Program-made: the position numbers and the translations under genes | Notes under the pieces: model-generated | Told to the model about the DNA's origin: nothing | Databases searched by the model: none | Seen by the model: the letters and a program-made list of their open reading frames with translations, nothing else | Part shown: piece by piece, positions 8,441-17,153 of the stretch | Numbering within the stretch: position 1 is the stretch's first letter | How the letters are laid out: every line of letters begins with the position of its first letter | Source: Helicobacter anatolicus | GTDB taxonomy: Bacteria; Campylobacterota; Campylobacteria; Campylobacterales; Helicobacteraceae | Assembly (NCBI RefSeq): GCF_021300615.1 | Contig: NZ_JAJTMY010000001.1 | Coordinates: forward strand, 161,095-225,094 | DNA length: 64,000 nucleotides | Reading direction: 5' to 3'

Positions 8441-9337
8441 ATGGGAAATAATCTGAAAGAAATTCGTAAAAAGATTGTTAGCGTTCAAAATACACAAAAG
8501 ACTACAAGAGCAATGAAGTTGGTTTCAACCTCTAAGCTTAAAAAAGCAGAAGAAATGGCACGACAATCTAGACTTTATGCTGAGAAGTTAAATGAAGTTT
8601 TTGATGACTTGATTGCAAAACTGAAGGCTAGAGGACTAAACAGCATTAACTCAAAATATTTTTTAAAATCAAATGAGCATAATGTTGGTGTGATTGATAT
8701 TATTGTTGTTACTTCTGACAAGGGCCTTTGTGGTGGGTTTAATGCCGCTACAATTAAAGAGGCTATGCGTTTAAGAAGGTATTATCAAGATAAGGGGATT
8801 AAAGTTAGAATTCGTGGCATAGGAAGAAAGGGGATAGCGTATTTTACTTTTAATAATATTGAAGTATTAGATAAGGCAATTGGTTTATCTTCTATGCCAG
8901 ATTATAACAAATCTACTCAATTTATTCGCAATGTGCTTGAAGATTTTTTAAGTGGAAAGACTGATGAGATTATTGTTTTGCATAATGGTTTTAAAAATAT
9001 GCTTACTCAGGAATTAAAATCTCGAAAAATTATCCCTTTTGATTTGAATGATTGTGAAGAAGTAAAAAAAGATGACTTTATTTTAATTGAACCAGATGAT
9101 GAGGAGGATAAAGTATTAGAAGAGCTTGCAGAAAAATATTTTGAATATAATATGTATTATGCCTTAATCGATTCTTTGGCTGCAGAGCATAGTGCAAGAA
9201 TGCAAGCAATGGATGCGGCTACTAATAATGCAGGTGAGCTTGTAAAGAGTTTGACAGTTTCTTATAATAAAGCAAGGCAAGAGGCAATTACTACGGAGCT
9301 TGTAGAGATTAATGCCGGTGTTGAGGCGATGAAATAA
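8441..9337 (+). CDS. atpG: ATP synthase F1 subunit gamma
   Basis: Gamma is the central rotor shaft that couples proton flow to catalysis. The 298 residues have the N-terminal helix [23 protein letters not shown], in which ITKAMK-type residues contact the beta subunits. A middle Rossmann-like domain ([13 protein letters not shown]) follows. The C-terminal helix holds the family signature around [16 protein letters not shown]. It starts 8 bases after atpA. Confidence 0.97.
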   Translation: MGNNLKEIRKKIVSVQNTQKTTRAMKLVSTSKLKKAEEMARQSRLYAEKLNEVFDDLIAKLKARGLNSINSKYFLKSNEHNVGVIDIIVVTSDKGLCGGFNAATIKEAMRLRRYYQDKGIKVRIRGIGRKGIAYFTFNNIEVLDKAIGLSSMPDYNKSTQFIRNVLEDFLSGKTDEIIVLHNGFKNMLTQELKSRKIIPFDLNDCEEVKKDDFILIEPDDEEDKVLEELAEKYFEYNMYYALIDSLAAEHSARMQAMDAATNNAGELVKSLTVSYNKARQEAITTELVEINAGVEAMK

Positions 9338-9345
9338 AAAAATAA

Positions 9346-10755
<1,410 letters not shown>

Positions 10756-10764
10756 GGAAAAAAA

Positions 10765-11145
10765 ATGGCTTTAATGGTTAATGTTATTGCGCCCTATGGT
10801 AAAATTTTTAGTGATACTGTTGAAAGTATTACACTCCCTGGCAGTGAAGGTGAATTTGGTGTTTTAGATGGTCATAGTGACTTGTTATCATGTTTGAAAG
10901 TAGGAGTGATTGAGATTAATAGAAAATCTCAAAGGTCTCTTATTGCGATTAATTGGGGATATGCAAAAATTCAAGCCCATCAAGTTGATGTTTTGGTTGA
11001 TAGTGCAGTATTGGTGGGTGATACAACAGGAGATATTGCAGAAGCAATAACAAAGGCACATAAATTATTAGAAGGAGCATCAAATGATAGACTTATCTTC
11101 TCTAGCGTTGTATCTAAGCTTGATAGTGCAGTGAAAGGAAAATAA
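10765..11145 (+). CDS. atpC: ATP synthase F1 subunit epsilon
   Basis: Epsilon is the small rotor subunit that can inhibit hydrolysis. The 126 residues have the N-terminal beta-sandwich with GSEGEFGVLDGHSDLLSCLKVG, the diagnostic 'PGxxGxxGVLxxHxxLL' motif. A short helical C-terminal part follows. ATG 10765 follows AAGGAAA. The stop overlaps the next start by one base (TAATG), tying the ATP synthase operon to the Tol genes. Confidence 0.95.
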   Translation: MALMVNVIAPYGKIFSDTVESITLPGSEGEFGVLDGHSDLLSCLKVGVIEINRKSQRSLIAINWGYAKIQAHQVDVLVDSAVLVGDTTGDIAEAITKAHKLLEGASNDRLIFSSVVSKLDSAVKGK

Positions 11146-11696
11146 TGTTTAGTTTGCAGGGTTTTATTCATGATAGTGGAGTGATTACAATTCTTGTATT
11201 GTTTTGGCTTTCTATTTATTTTATTGCTACAGTATGGATTTTTATTTATAGATTTAAAATATTAAGAAGTATTTTAATAAATCAAAATACTTCCTTAAAT
11301 TCTATGTTGAATAATAAAACTAGACTACCTCTTGATTCTTTTTTTAAGGATAAAGTGGAGGCTTCTAAAGATTTTGTGTTAATTTGGAAAAACAATCTTT
11401 TAAAACAAACTACAAGCGGATTGATTTTTCTTAGTATTATTGCTTCGACAGCTCCTTTTATTGGATTGTTTGGAACAGTAGTGGAAATTTTAGATGCTTT
11501 TGGAAAACTAGGGGGTAGTGGTCAAATTTCTTTTGACGTAATTGCTCCAATTATTTCGCAAGCATTAGTGGCGACGGCCGCGGGTATATTGGTTGCTATA
11601 CCTGCCTATTCTTTCTTTTTGGTATTAAAACGAAAAGCTTTCGAGATTAATATTGCTGTGCAAATGCAACTTGATGTTATGCAAGAAAAGAAATAA
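11145..11696 (+). CDS. tolQ: ExbB/TolQ family proton channel protein
   Basis: This is an inner-membrane motor subunit of the Tol-Pal system that, with TolR, uses the proton motive force. The 183 residues contain three membrane segments (about 17-38, 88-110 and 128-155). The MotA/TolQ/ExbB domain runs from IASTAPFIGLFGTVVEILDAF to ISQALVATAAGILVAIPAY. The TolQ rather than ExbB role is inferred from its place directly ahead of tolR-, tolA-, tolB- and pal-like genes. It is coupled to atpC through TAATG. Confidence 0.9.
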   Translation: MFSLQGFIHDSGVITILVLFWLSIYFIATVWIFIYRFKILRSILINQNTSLNSMLNNKTRLPLDSFFKDKVEASKDFVLIWKNNLLKQTTSGLIFLSIIASTAPFIGLFGTVVEILDAFGKLGGSGQISFDVIAPIISQALVATAAGILVAIPAYSFFLVLKRKAFEINIAVQMQLDVMQEKK

Positions 11697-11714
11697 GTTT
11701 TTGGAGATAGAGTT

Positions 11715-12116
11715 GTGAATCGTGATTTGATGGATTGGGATGAAAAACCAGAATTGAATATCACACCATTAGTGGATATTATGCTGGTTTTATTAGCAAT
11801 ACTAATGGTAACCACTCCGACTGTTGTTTATAAAGAACAGATTTTATTGCCACAGGGAACAAAAAAAACTAAAGTTGGTAATGATAAAAAAATTGAAGTT
11901 CGTATGGATATTGATAGAAATATTTATGTTGACAAAGATGTATATACTCTTAGTAATTTTCCAGACAATCTTAACTTATTGGCCAATCGTTATGATAAAA
12001 GTTCGAATGTATATATACGAGCTGATAAGAATTTGCAATATCAAGATGTAATTTTTTTGTTAAAAAGTATAAAAGAAGCTGGTTTTAGCAAAGTATCTTT
12101 GGTGACTACAAATTAA
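11715..12116 (+). CDS. tolR: ExbD/TolR family protein
   Basis: This is the partner of TolQ in the Tol motor. The 133-residue protein has a short cytoplasmic N-terminus (WDEKPELNITPLVDIML). One membrane helix holds the conserved proton-carrying Asp in PLVDIMLVLL, and a periplasmic dimerisation domain follows. The start is GTG 11715 with TTGGAG upstream. The stop overlaps the next start (TAATG). Assignment to Tol rather than TonB energisation rests on context. Confidence 0.9.
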   Translation: MNRDLMDWDEKPELNITPLVDIMLVLLAILMVTTPTVVYKEQILLPQGTKKTKVGNDKKIEVRMDIDRNIYVDKDVYTLSNFPDNLNLLANRYDKSSNVYIRADKNLQYQDVIFLLKSIKEAGFSKVSLVTTN

Positions 12117-12892
12117 TGACACAAAATATTAGACATTTTTATACTTCTGGGATTATTTCCCTATGTATCTATGTGGGATTAATTTTTTTCTTTATAGCAG
12201 GTTTTGTGAATAAAAAAAATATTGATCATTATGTTATGAAAAATGATACGCAATATGATCAGGCAATTTCTATAGACACAGTGATTGAAAAACCTATACC
12301 AAAAATCCAGGAAAAAGTGGAGAATGTTATTAAAGAAGATGAGGAAAAAAATATACAGCAGGAGAATGTAAATTCCCCAGTCCTAAAAGATTTATTTTCT
12401 GAAATTCCTGATTATGAAGGCGAGGTTAATAAAAATAGAGAGCGACAAAAAAAAGAATTAGAAAGACAAAAATTCTTGAAAGAACAACAAAGATTAGAAA
12501 AACAAAGAGAGATGCTTCAGAGTATCCAGAAAAATCTTACTTCATTCAATAAAACACTAGGTGTAATGAATATGGGAATTGATATAAAAGCAGAAGTTTT
12601 GCCAAATCAAGATAATGGGCTTTATGATGAATGGATCGCAGAAATTTATAAAATTTTATATAAAAATTGGACAGCAACATTTTATCAAGATGCTACAATG
12701 AGTGTTTTGATCAATATTACAAATACAGGAGCTTTTGCTTATAAAGTATTAAAATATTCTCCATATAGCGATTATAATAATGGAGTTATTGAAATTTTGG
12801 ATCAGCTTAAAGAAGAGCAATTGCCTCCATATCCTGTAGGAAAATCCATTAGTATAGAGGTAAATTTTAAAGCAAAGGCAAAAGATGAATAA
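12116..12892 (+). CDS. tolA: TolA/TonB-like periplasm-spanning protein
   Basis: The 258 residues comprise a single N-terminal membrane anchor (about 13-31) and an acidic/proline segment. A highly charged coiled coil rich in Arg, Lys, Gln and Glu (about 100-150) and a small C-terminal domain with DEWIAEIYKILYKNW follow. That architecture and the position between tolR and tolB make it the TolA functional equivalent, linking the TolQR motor to Pal and TolB across the periplasm. It overlaps the tolB start by 8 bases. The C-terminal domain is weakly conserved, so a TonB label is also possible. Confidence 0.82.
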   Translation: MTQNIRHFYTSGIISLCIYVGLIFFFIAGFVNKKNIDHYVMKNDTQYDQAISIDTVIEKPIPKIQEKVENVIKEDEEKNIQQENVNSPVLKDLFSEIPDYEGEVNKNRERQKKELERQKFLKEQQRLEKQREMLQSIQKNLTSFNKTLGVMNMGIDIKAEVLPNQDNGLYDEWIAEIYKILYKNWTATFYQDATMSVLINITNTGAFAYKVLKYSPYSDYNNGVIEILDQLKEEQLPPYPVGKSISIEVNFKAKAKDE

Positions 12893-14141
12893 AATATTGT
12901 TTTCCTTTTTGTGTGTATTAAATCTTTTATGGTCTGTAGATGCGACGATTGATTTGATTAAAACTATACAAAAGACTCCTGGTATACAGGTCACATATTT
13001 AGATAATAAAAATGCAAACTATGCGAAGAATGTTTATAAGGTGTTGCTTGGAGATTTGAAAGTTAGTGGGCATTTTTTGGTACGTGAGGGAGAAAAATCT
13101 AAGATTAATCCAGATTATACAGAATTTGTACAAAATAAGACAGATCTCTTTGTGAATGTAGAAGTGCTTAGGGAAGAAAATGGAATTAAGGTAATTGCGA
13201 GGTTGTATGACATTAATATGCAAAATCTTGTTTTAAATAAAGCATATACTTTAGATGATGAAAAACTTTATCCTTTTGTTGCACATAAAATTGCAATTGA
13301 TGTTAATGAATATATTAAAGCTCCCTCTATTGATTGGATGAAGCGTTATGTTGTGTTGTCGGCAAGTGTAGATTCTGGAAAAAATGATATTTTGATTAGC
13401 GATTATACCTTAACTTATCGTAAGACAATTATCAATGATGGAGTAAATATTTTTCCCAAATGGGCCAATGCAGAACAAACAGAAATCTATTATACGAAAA
13501 TTATTAAAAATTATCCCGCAATTATTAAGTATAATGTTTATACAGGTGTGAGTACAGAGATTCTTAAGAGTAAGGGGATGGCTATTGTTTCTAGTGTTAG
13601 CAAGGATGGAAAAAAGCTGTTAATGACTTTATCTCCAAATGGGGATCCGGATGTTTATCTTTATGATACAGAAAGTGGTGAGAAAACACAGATGACAAAA
13701 TATCGTGGTATTGATGTTTCGGGAAATTTTATTGATAATGATACTGCTATGATTTTTATTTCTGATCGTCTTGGATATCCAAATGTGTTTACAAAAAAAC
13801 TTGAAGAAAATGCTCCGATTGAGCAAGTGGTTTTTCATGGAAAAAATAACAGTTCTGTTACATCGCACAATAATTACGTGGTCTATACTAGCCGTGAAAC
13901 AAACAATGAATTTGGCCCCAATGTTTTTAATCTTTATCTAATTTCTACACAAAATGATTTTATTAGAAGATTGACCACTAATGGTATCAATCAACTACCT
14001 AAATTTTCTGATGATGGTGATAGTGTTATGTTTATTAAAAATTCTTGGAATCAGAGTGCTTTAGGCGTCATACGATTAAATTATAACAAGACTTATCTTT
14101 TTCCTTTAGATAAGATACAAATTCAATCTTTTGATTGGTAA
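12885..14141 (+). CDS. tolB: Tol-Pal system beta-propeller protein TolB
   Basis: TolB is periplasmic and binds Pal and TolA during outer-membrane constriction. The 418-residue protein begins with a cleavable-looking signal (to about residue 20, VDA). An N-terminal alpha/beta domain comes next, then a six-bladed propeller made of WD40-like repeats (for example SKDGKKLLMTLSPNGDPDVYLYD and FISDRLGYPNVF). It follows tolA with an 8-base overlap and precedes pal by 73 bases. That gap carries a separate promoter. Confidence 0.93.
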   Translation: MNKILFSFLCVLNLLWSVDATIDLIKTIQKTPGIQVTYLDNKNANYAKNVYKVLLGDLKVSGHFLVREGEKSKINPDYTEFVQNKTDLFVNVEVLREENGIKVIARLYDINMQNLVLNKAYTLDDEKLYPFVAHKIAIDVNEYIKAPSIDWMKRYVVLSASVDSGKNDILISDYTLTYRKTIINDGVNIFPKWANAEQTEIYYTKIIKNYPAIIKYNVYTGVSTEILKSKGMAIVSSVSKDGKKLLMTLSPNGDPDVYLYDTESGEKTQMTKYRGIDVSGNFIDNDTAMIFISDRLGYPNVFTKKLEENAPIEQVVFHGKNNSSVTSHNNYVVYTSRETNNEFGPNVFNLYLISTQNDFIRRLTTNGINQLPKFSDDGDSVMFIKNSWNQSALGVIRLNYNKTYLFPLDKIQIQSFDW

Positions 14142-14172
14142 AATTAATATTATTTTGAAGTAATTTTTATAG

Positions 14173-14178
14173 TATAAT
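14173..14178 (+). promoter_or_regulatory. -10 box of a pal promoter, followed by an A10 run
   Basis: TATAAT lies in the tolB-pal gap, 36 bases before the pal start. A run of ten adenines (about 14187-14196) sits between it and the ribosome-binding site AAGGA. Pal can therefore be made independently of the upstream operon, which suits an abundant lipoprotein. Confidence 0.55.
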
Positions 14179-14214
14179 TATGATTTAAAAAAAAAAGATA
14201 GAATAAGGATTCTA

Positions 14215-14712
14215 ATGAAGAAGATTATTTTTTCTCTTTTTGTTGTGTTATTTATAGTTGGATGTGCTAAGAAAGAGATTGCTATTAATGAAGAATCTGC
14301 TATGGTAGAAGAAGAGCCTATCGAAACAAATATTGCAGAAGTGCAGGAAGTAGAAAAAAAAGACGTTGTTGAGGATGGGAGTATTATTGGTAGTATTTAT
14401 TTTGATTATGACAAATTTGATATTCGTCAAGATATGGTTGAAACACTTGATGATAGTGTTGAAAAAATTAACGATAATCCAGAGATGAGTATAGTAATTG
14501 AAGGTAATACAGATGAATTTGGTAGTGATGAGTATAATTTTGCTTTGAGCAATAGAAGGGCTTTGGCAGTTCAGAAGGCTTTGAACACAAGAGGGGTGGC
14601 TAAAGATAAGATTTCTATTGTATCGTTTGGGAAAACAAAGCCCGTTTGTATGGATAAATCAGAAGAGTGTTATCAGAAAAATAGACGGGGGGATATTAGG
14701 CTGATCAAATAG
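14215..14712 (+). CDS. pal: Peptidoglycan-associated lipoprotein Pal
   Basis: Pal is an outer-membrane lipoprotein that binds peptidoglycan and TolB. The 165 residues have a lipoprotein signal with lipobox FIVGC (lipidated Cys17). A short acidic linker and an OmpA-like domain follow, with YFDYDKFDIR, IEGNTDEFGSDEYN and LSNRRALAVQKAL, the standard diaminopimelate-binding core. In recalled H. pylori this lineage's Pal is a major immunogenic lipoprotein (Omp18). It lies downstream of tolB and ahead of the cpoB-like gene. Confidence 0.96.
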   Translation: MKKIIFSLFVVLFIVGCAKKEIAINEESAMVEEEPIETNIAEVQEVEKKDVVEDGSIIGSIYFDYDKFDIRQDMVETLDDSVEKINDNPEMSIVIEGNTDEFGSDEYNFALSNRRALAVQKALNTRGVAKDKISIVSFGKTKPVCMDKSEECYQKNRRGDIRLIK

Positions 14713-14728
14713 CCTTAGGGTTTTCTAG

Positions 14729-15679
14729 ATGAAAAAAGAAATTATACTATTGAGTATGGCTATTTCATTTTTAGGCGCGGAACCATCTGCGTTTGAATTG
14801 CAAAGTGGTGCAACAAAAAAAGATTTAAGTACCCTGCAATCTAATAATAAGAATTTACAACATATTGCAACAGATGTGCAAGCAAGACTGGAGATTGTTG
14901 AACAGACACAAGATGGATTAAAAAGTCTAATTGAAGGACAAAATTTGAGAATAAAGCAACTTGTTGATGAAAACAATGTATTAAAAAATCATGTTAGCTC
15001 GTTGCAAGCGCAAATTGAAGTGAATCAGGAACAAAGCAGGGAGCAATCAGAAATTATAGATTTGTTAAAAGTGCAGATTTTGTCACAACAAGATGAAATT
15101 AAGAGGTTGCAAGAGGCTCTTAAGGAACTCAATGAGGTCGTTGTAAAAAATAATGATGAAGTGTTGCAACAATTAGAATTGTTTACTAAATTTTTGATGG
15201 AAAAAAAACAAACCCTAGAAAATAATAATAAAAATTCAATTGAAGGTGCTAAAATAATAGAGCAGGATGAAGATGAGGATTTGCAAAAAGATCATCAAAC
15301 TCTCTTCATAGATGCAAAAAATGCTATAAATAAAAAAGATTATGACAAAGCTGAAAAGATTTTATTTTTTTTGATAGATAAAAAATTTAGAATTGCTGAA
15401 TCTTATTTTATGCTTGGTGATATTGCTTATTCAAAAAAAGAATACCAAGTAGCTGTTGGTTTGTATAAGCAAAGCTTTGCATTGGATGAAGATGCAGTGT
15501 ATATGCCAGTGTTGTTATGGAGAACAGCTTGGTCTTTTAAGTATTTGAAAGATATGAAAAATTATGAAAGATTTACAGATATTTTGGTAAGGCTGTATCC
15601 TAAAAGTGAGCAAGCTCAAAAAATATTAGAATTAAAACATAAAGAGAAAAGGAAGTACGATGAGCATGATAGAAAATAA
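14729..15679 (+). CDS. cpoB: CpoB/YbgF-like periplasmic coiled-coil TPR protein
   Basis: CpoB coordinates Tol-Pal with cell-wall synthesis. The 316-residue protein has an N-terminal signal (about residues 1-17, ending LGAEP). A long coiled coil (about 30-170, many Gln, Leu, Glu and Lys heptads) is followed by a C-terminal TPR region (about 185-305, DAKNAINKKDYDKAEKILFFL and SYFMLGDIAYSKKEYQVA). It is the last gene of the tol cluster. Its last 20 bases overlap slyD, in a different frame. Confidence 0.85.
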   Translation: MKKEIILLSMAISFLGAEPSAFELQSGATKKDLSTLQSNNKNLQHIATDVQARLEIVEQTQDGLKSLIEGQNLRIKQLVDENNVLKNHVSSLQAQIEVNQEQSREQSEIIDLLKVQILSQQDEIKRLQEALKELNEVVVKNNDEVLQQLELFTKFLMEKKQTLENNNKNSIEGAKIIEQDEDEDLQKDHQTLFIDAKNAINKKDYDKAEKILFFLIDKKFRIAESYFMLGDIAYSKKEYQVAVGLYKQSFALDEDAVYMPVLLWRTAWSFKYLKDMKNYERFTDILVRLYPKSEQAQKILELKHKEKRKYDEHDRK

Positions 15680-16214
15680 TAAAGTTGTTTCTATAGAGTA
15701 TAGTGTAAAAGATAAAGAAACGTTGGATTTGATAGATAGTAATGTTGATGGAAAGCCGCTTGATTTTCTTATGGGTGCAAGCCAAGTAATTATTGGGCTT
15801 GAAAAAGCATTATTGGGTAAAAATGTTGGAGATAAAATGCAAGTTGAAGTCCAACCAGAAGATGCTTATGGTGTACATAGGGTAGATTTTTTACAAGAAG
15901 TTCCACGTGAACAATTTGAGGGAATTGAATTAAAAAATGGTATGACACTTTTTGGTCAAGGAGAACATGGAGAGACTGTTCAGGTGATTGTGCGAGATTT
16001 TAATGAAAAAGTTGTAATGATTGATTACAATCACCCATTAGCTGGAAAAACTCTTATTTTTGATGTAACAATTTTAGATGTTCGTGATGCAACAGAACAA
16101 GAGATTTTAAATGGTGGTGTTGGTATGTCAGGAGGTTGCGGTTGCCATGATCATGGTGATGATCATCATGGTGAAGGTGGTGGATGTTGTGGTGGGGGCT
16201 GTGGTTGCCATTAA
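15660..16214 (+). CDS. slyD: FKBP-type peptidyl-prolyl isomerase SlyD, metal-binding tail
   Basis: SlyD is a prolyl isomerase, chaperone and metallochaperone. The 184 residues have the FKBP core interrupted by the insert-in-flap chaperone domain (about 70-125). A C-terminal tail from about residue 155 is extremely rich in His, Cys and Gly (CGCHDHGDDHHGEG and CCGGGCGCH). In the family such tails bind nickel and deliver it to hydrogenase. ATG 15660 with AAGGAAG upstream lies inside the cpoB end. A perfect hairpin follows the stop at 16250-16275. Confidence 0.95.
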   Translation: MSMIENNKVVSIEYSVKDKETLDLIDSNVDGKPLDFLMGASQVIIGLEKALLGKNVGDKMQVEVQPEDAYGVHRVDFLQEVPREQFEGIELKNGMTLFGQGEHGETVQVIVRDFNEKVVMIDYNHPLAGKTLIFDVTILDVRDATEQEILNGGVGMSGGCGCHDHGDDHHGEGGGCCGGGCGCH

Positions 16215-16249
16215 AGTCAAATAGGGTTTTTAGATATAGGAAATGAGAA

Positions 16250-16275
16250 CTAAGATTCTGCTTATAGAATCTTAG
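16250..16275. terminator. Hairpin between convergent slyD and hisA
   Basis: CTAAGATTCT and AGAATCTTAG form a perfect 10-bp stem with a 6-base loop (GCTTAT). It lies 35 bases after slyD and 65 bases before the hisA stop on the other strand. There is no strong T-run, so efficiency is uncertain, but the placement between convergent genes suits a bidirectional terminator. Confidence 0.55.
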
Positions 16276-16340
16276 ATAATTCCTTGGTAAAAGAATTAAA
16301 ATATTAATTTTATATTTTGATTGCCTATTGGTTTTTTTTG

Positions 16341-17060
16341 TTAAATTGTTTGAAGCACTCTCTCCAGATCAATTTGTTTTTCATAAAATGCTTTTCCTAT
16401 GATTACTCCTCCATTAATTTTGTGTTGAGCAAATTCTTGTTGTAGTAATTTAAGATTTTCAATATTATTAAATCCACCACTAGCAATGCAGTATTTATTG
16501 CTTTGTTTGGCAATTTCTATGCTAAAGGGGATGTTAATTCCATTAAGTGTTCCATCTCGTGAAATATCTGTGCAAATGATTGCTTCTACTGCTGTATTTT
16601 TAAAGGAAGCCGCAAAATCTTTAGCAAGAATATTTTCTGTTTTTTGCCAACCATGGATAGCAACTTTACCATTTTTAGCATCTATGCCTATAGCAATGGG
16701 GTATTTTTGTGACATTTTGATAGCAAAATTTTGATCTTGTAGTGCAATAGAGCCAAGAATAATACGCGAGACGCCAAGTTTTAAGTAAGCCTGGATATGT
16801 TCTTCTGTGCGGACGCCCCCACCAATTTGAACACGAATATTTGTATGTGTAGTAATTTTTTTGATAACTTCAAAATTTTGTGGACTTCCTTGAAAGGCTC
16901 CATTGAGATCAACAATATGTAACCATTTTGCACCAATTTTTTCAAAATATTTTGCAAACTCATAAGGATTGCCATAGGTGATGGCGCTTTGTATTTTTCC
17001 TTTGTGTAGTCTTACTGCATTTCCATTATTAAGATCAATAGCGGGAAAAATTTCAAGCAA
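16341..17060 (-). CDS. hisA: Phosphoribosylformimino-5-aminoimidazole carboxamide ribotide isomerase
   Basis: HisA catalyses the Amadori rearrangement of ProFAR to PRFAR in histidine synthesis. The 239-residue half-barrel repeat protein has IFPAIDLNNGNAVRLHKG (catalytic Asp8), IQIGGGVRT-type phosphate binding, and ICTDISRDGT with the second catalytic Asp. The start is TTG at 17060 with AAGGAG just upstream on the minus strand; no ATG fits. The gene stands alone without other his genes, breaking the conserved slyD-flgM neighbourhood. H. pylori lacks histidine synthesis as I recall, so its presence points to another species. Confidence 0.93.
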   Translation of the reverse strand: MLEIFPAIDLNNGNAVRLHKGKIQSAITYGNPYEFAKYFEKIGAKWLHIVDLNGAFQGSPQNFEVIKKITTHTNIRVQIGGGVRTEEHIQAYLKLGVSRIILGSIALQDQNFAIKMSQKYPIAIGIDAKNGKVAIHGWQKTENILAKDFAASFKNTAVEAIICTDISRDGTLNGINIPFSIEIAKQSNKYCIASGGFNNIENLKLLQQEFAQHKINGGVIIGKAFYEKQIDLERVLQTI

Positions 17061-17092
17061 AATAGCTCCTTTTTTGGTTTTTTCGATGCTTG

Positions 17093-17098
17093 ATTATA
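17093..17098 (-). promoter_or_regulatory. -10 box for hisA
   Basis: On the minus strand TATAAT lies 33 bases before the TTG start of hisA, in the 93-base gap between divergent hisA and the methylase gene. No separate obvious promoter for the methylase was recognised there. Confidence 0.45.
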
Positions 17099-17153
17099 AT
17101 TAAAAAAATATGAATTTTTGATAAAATAACTAAAAGAAACTTAGAAGATTTTA

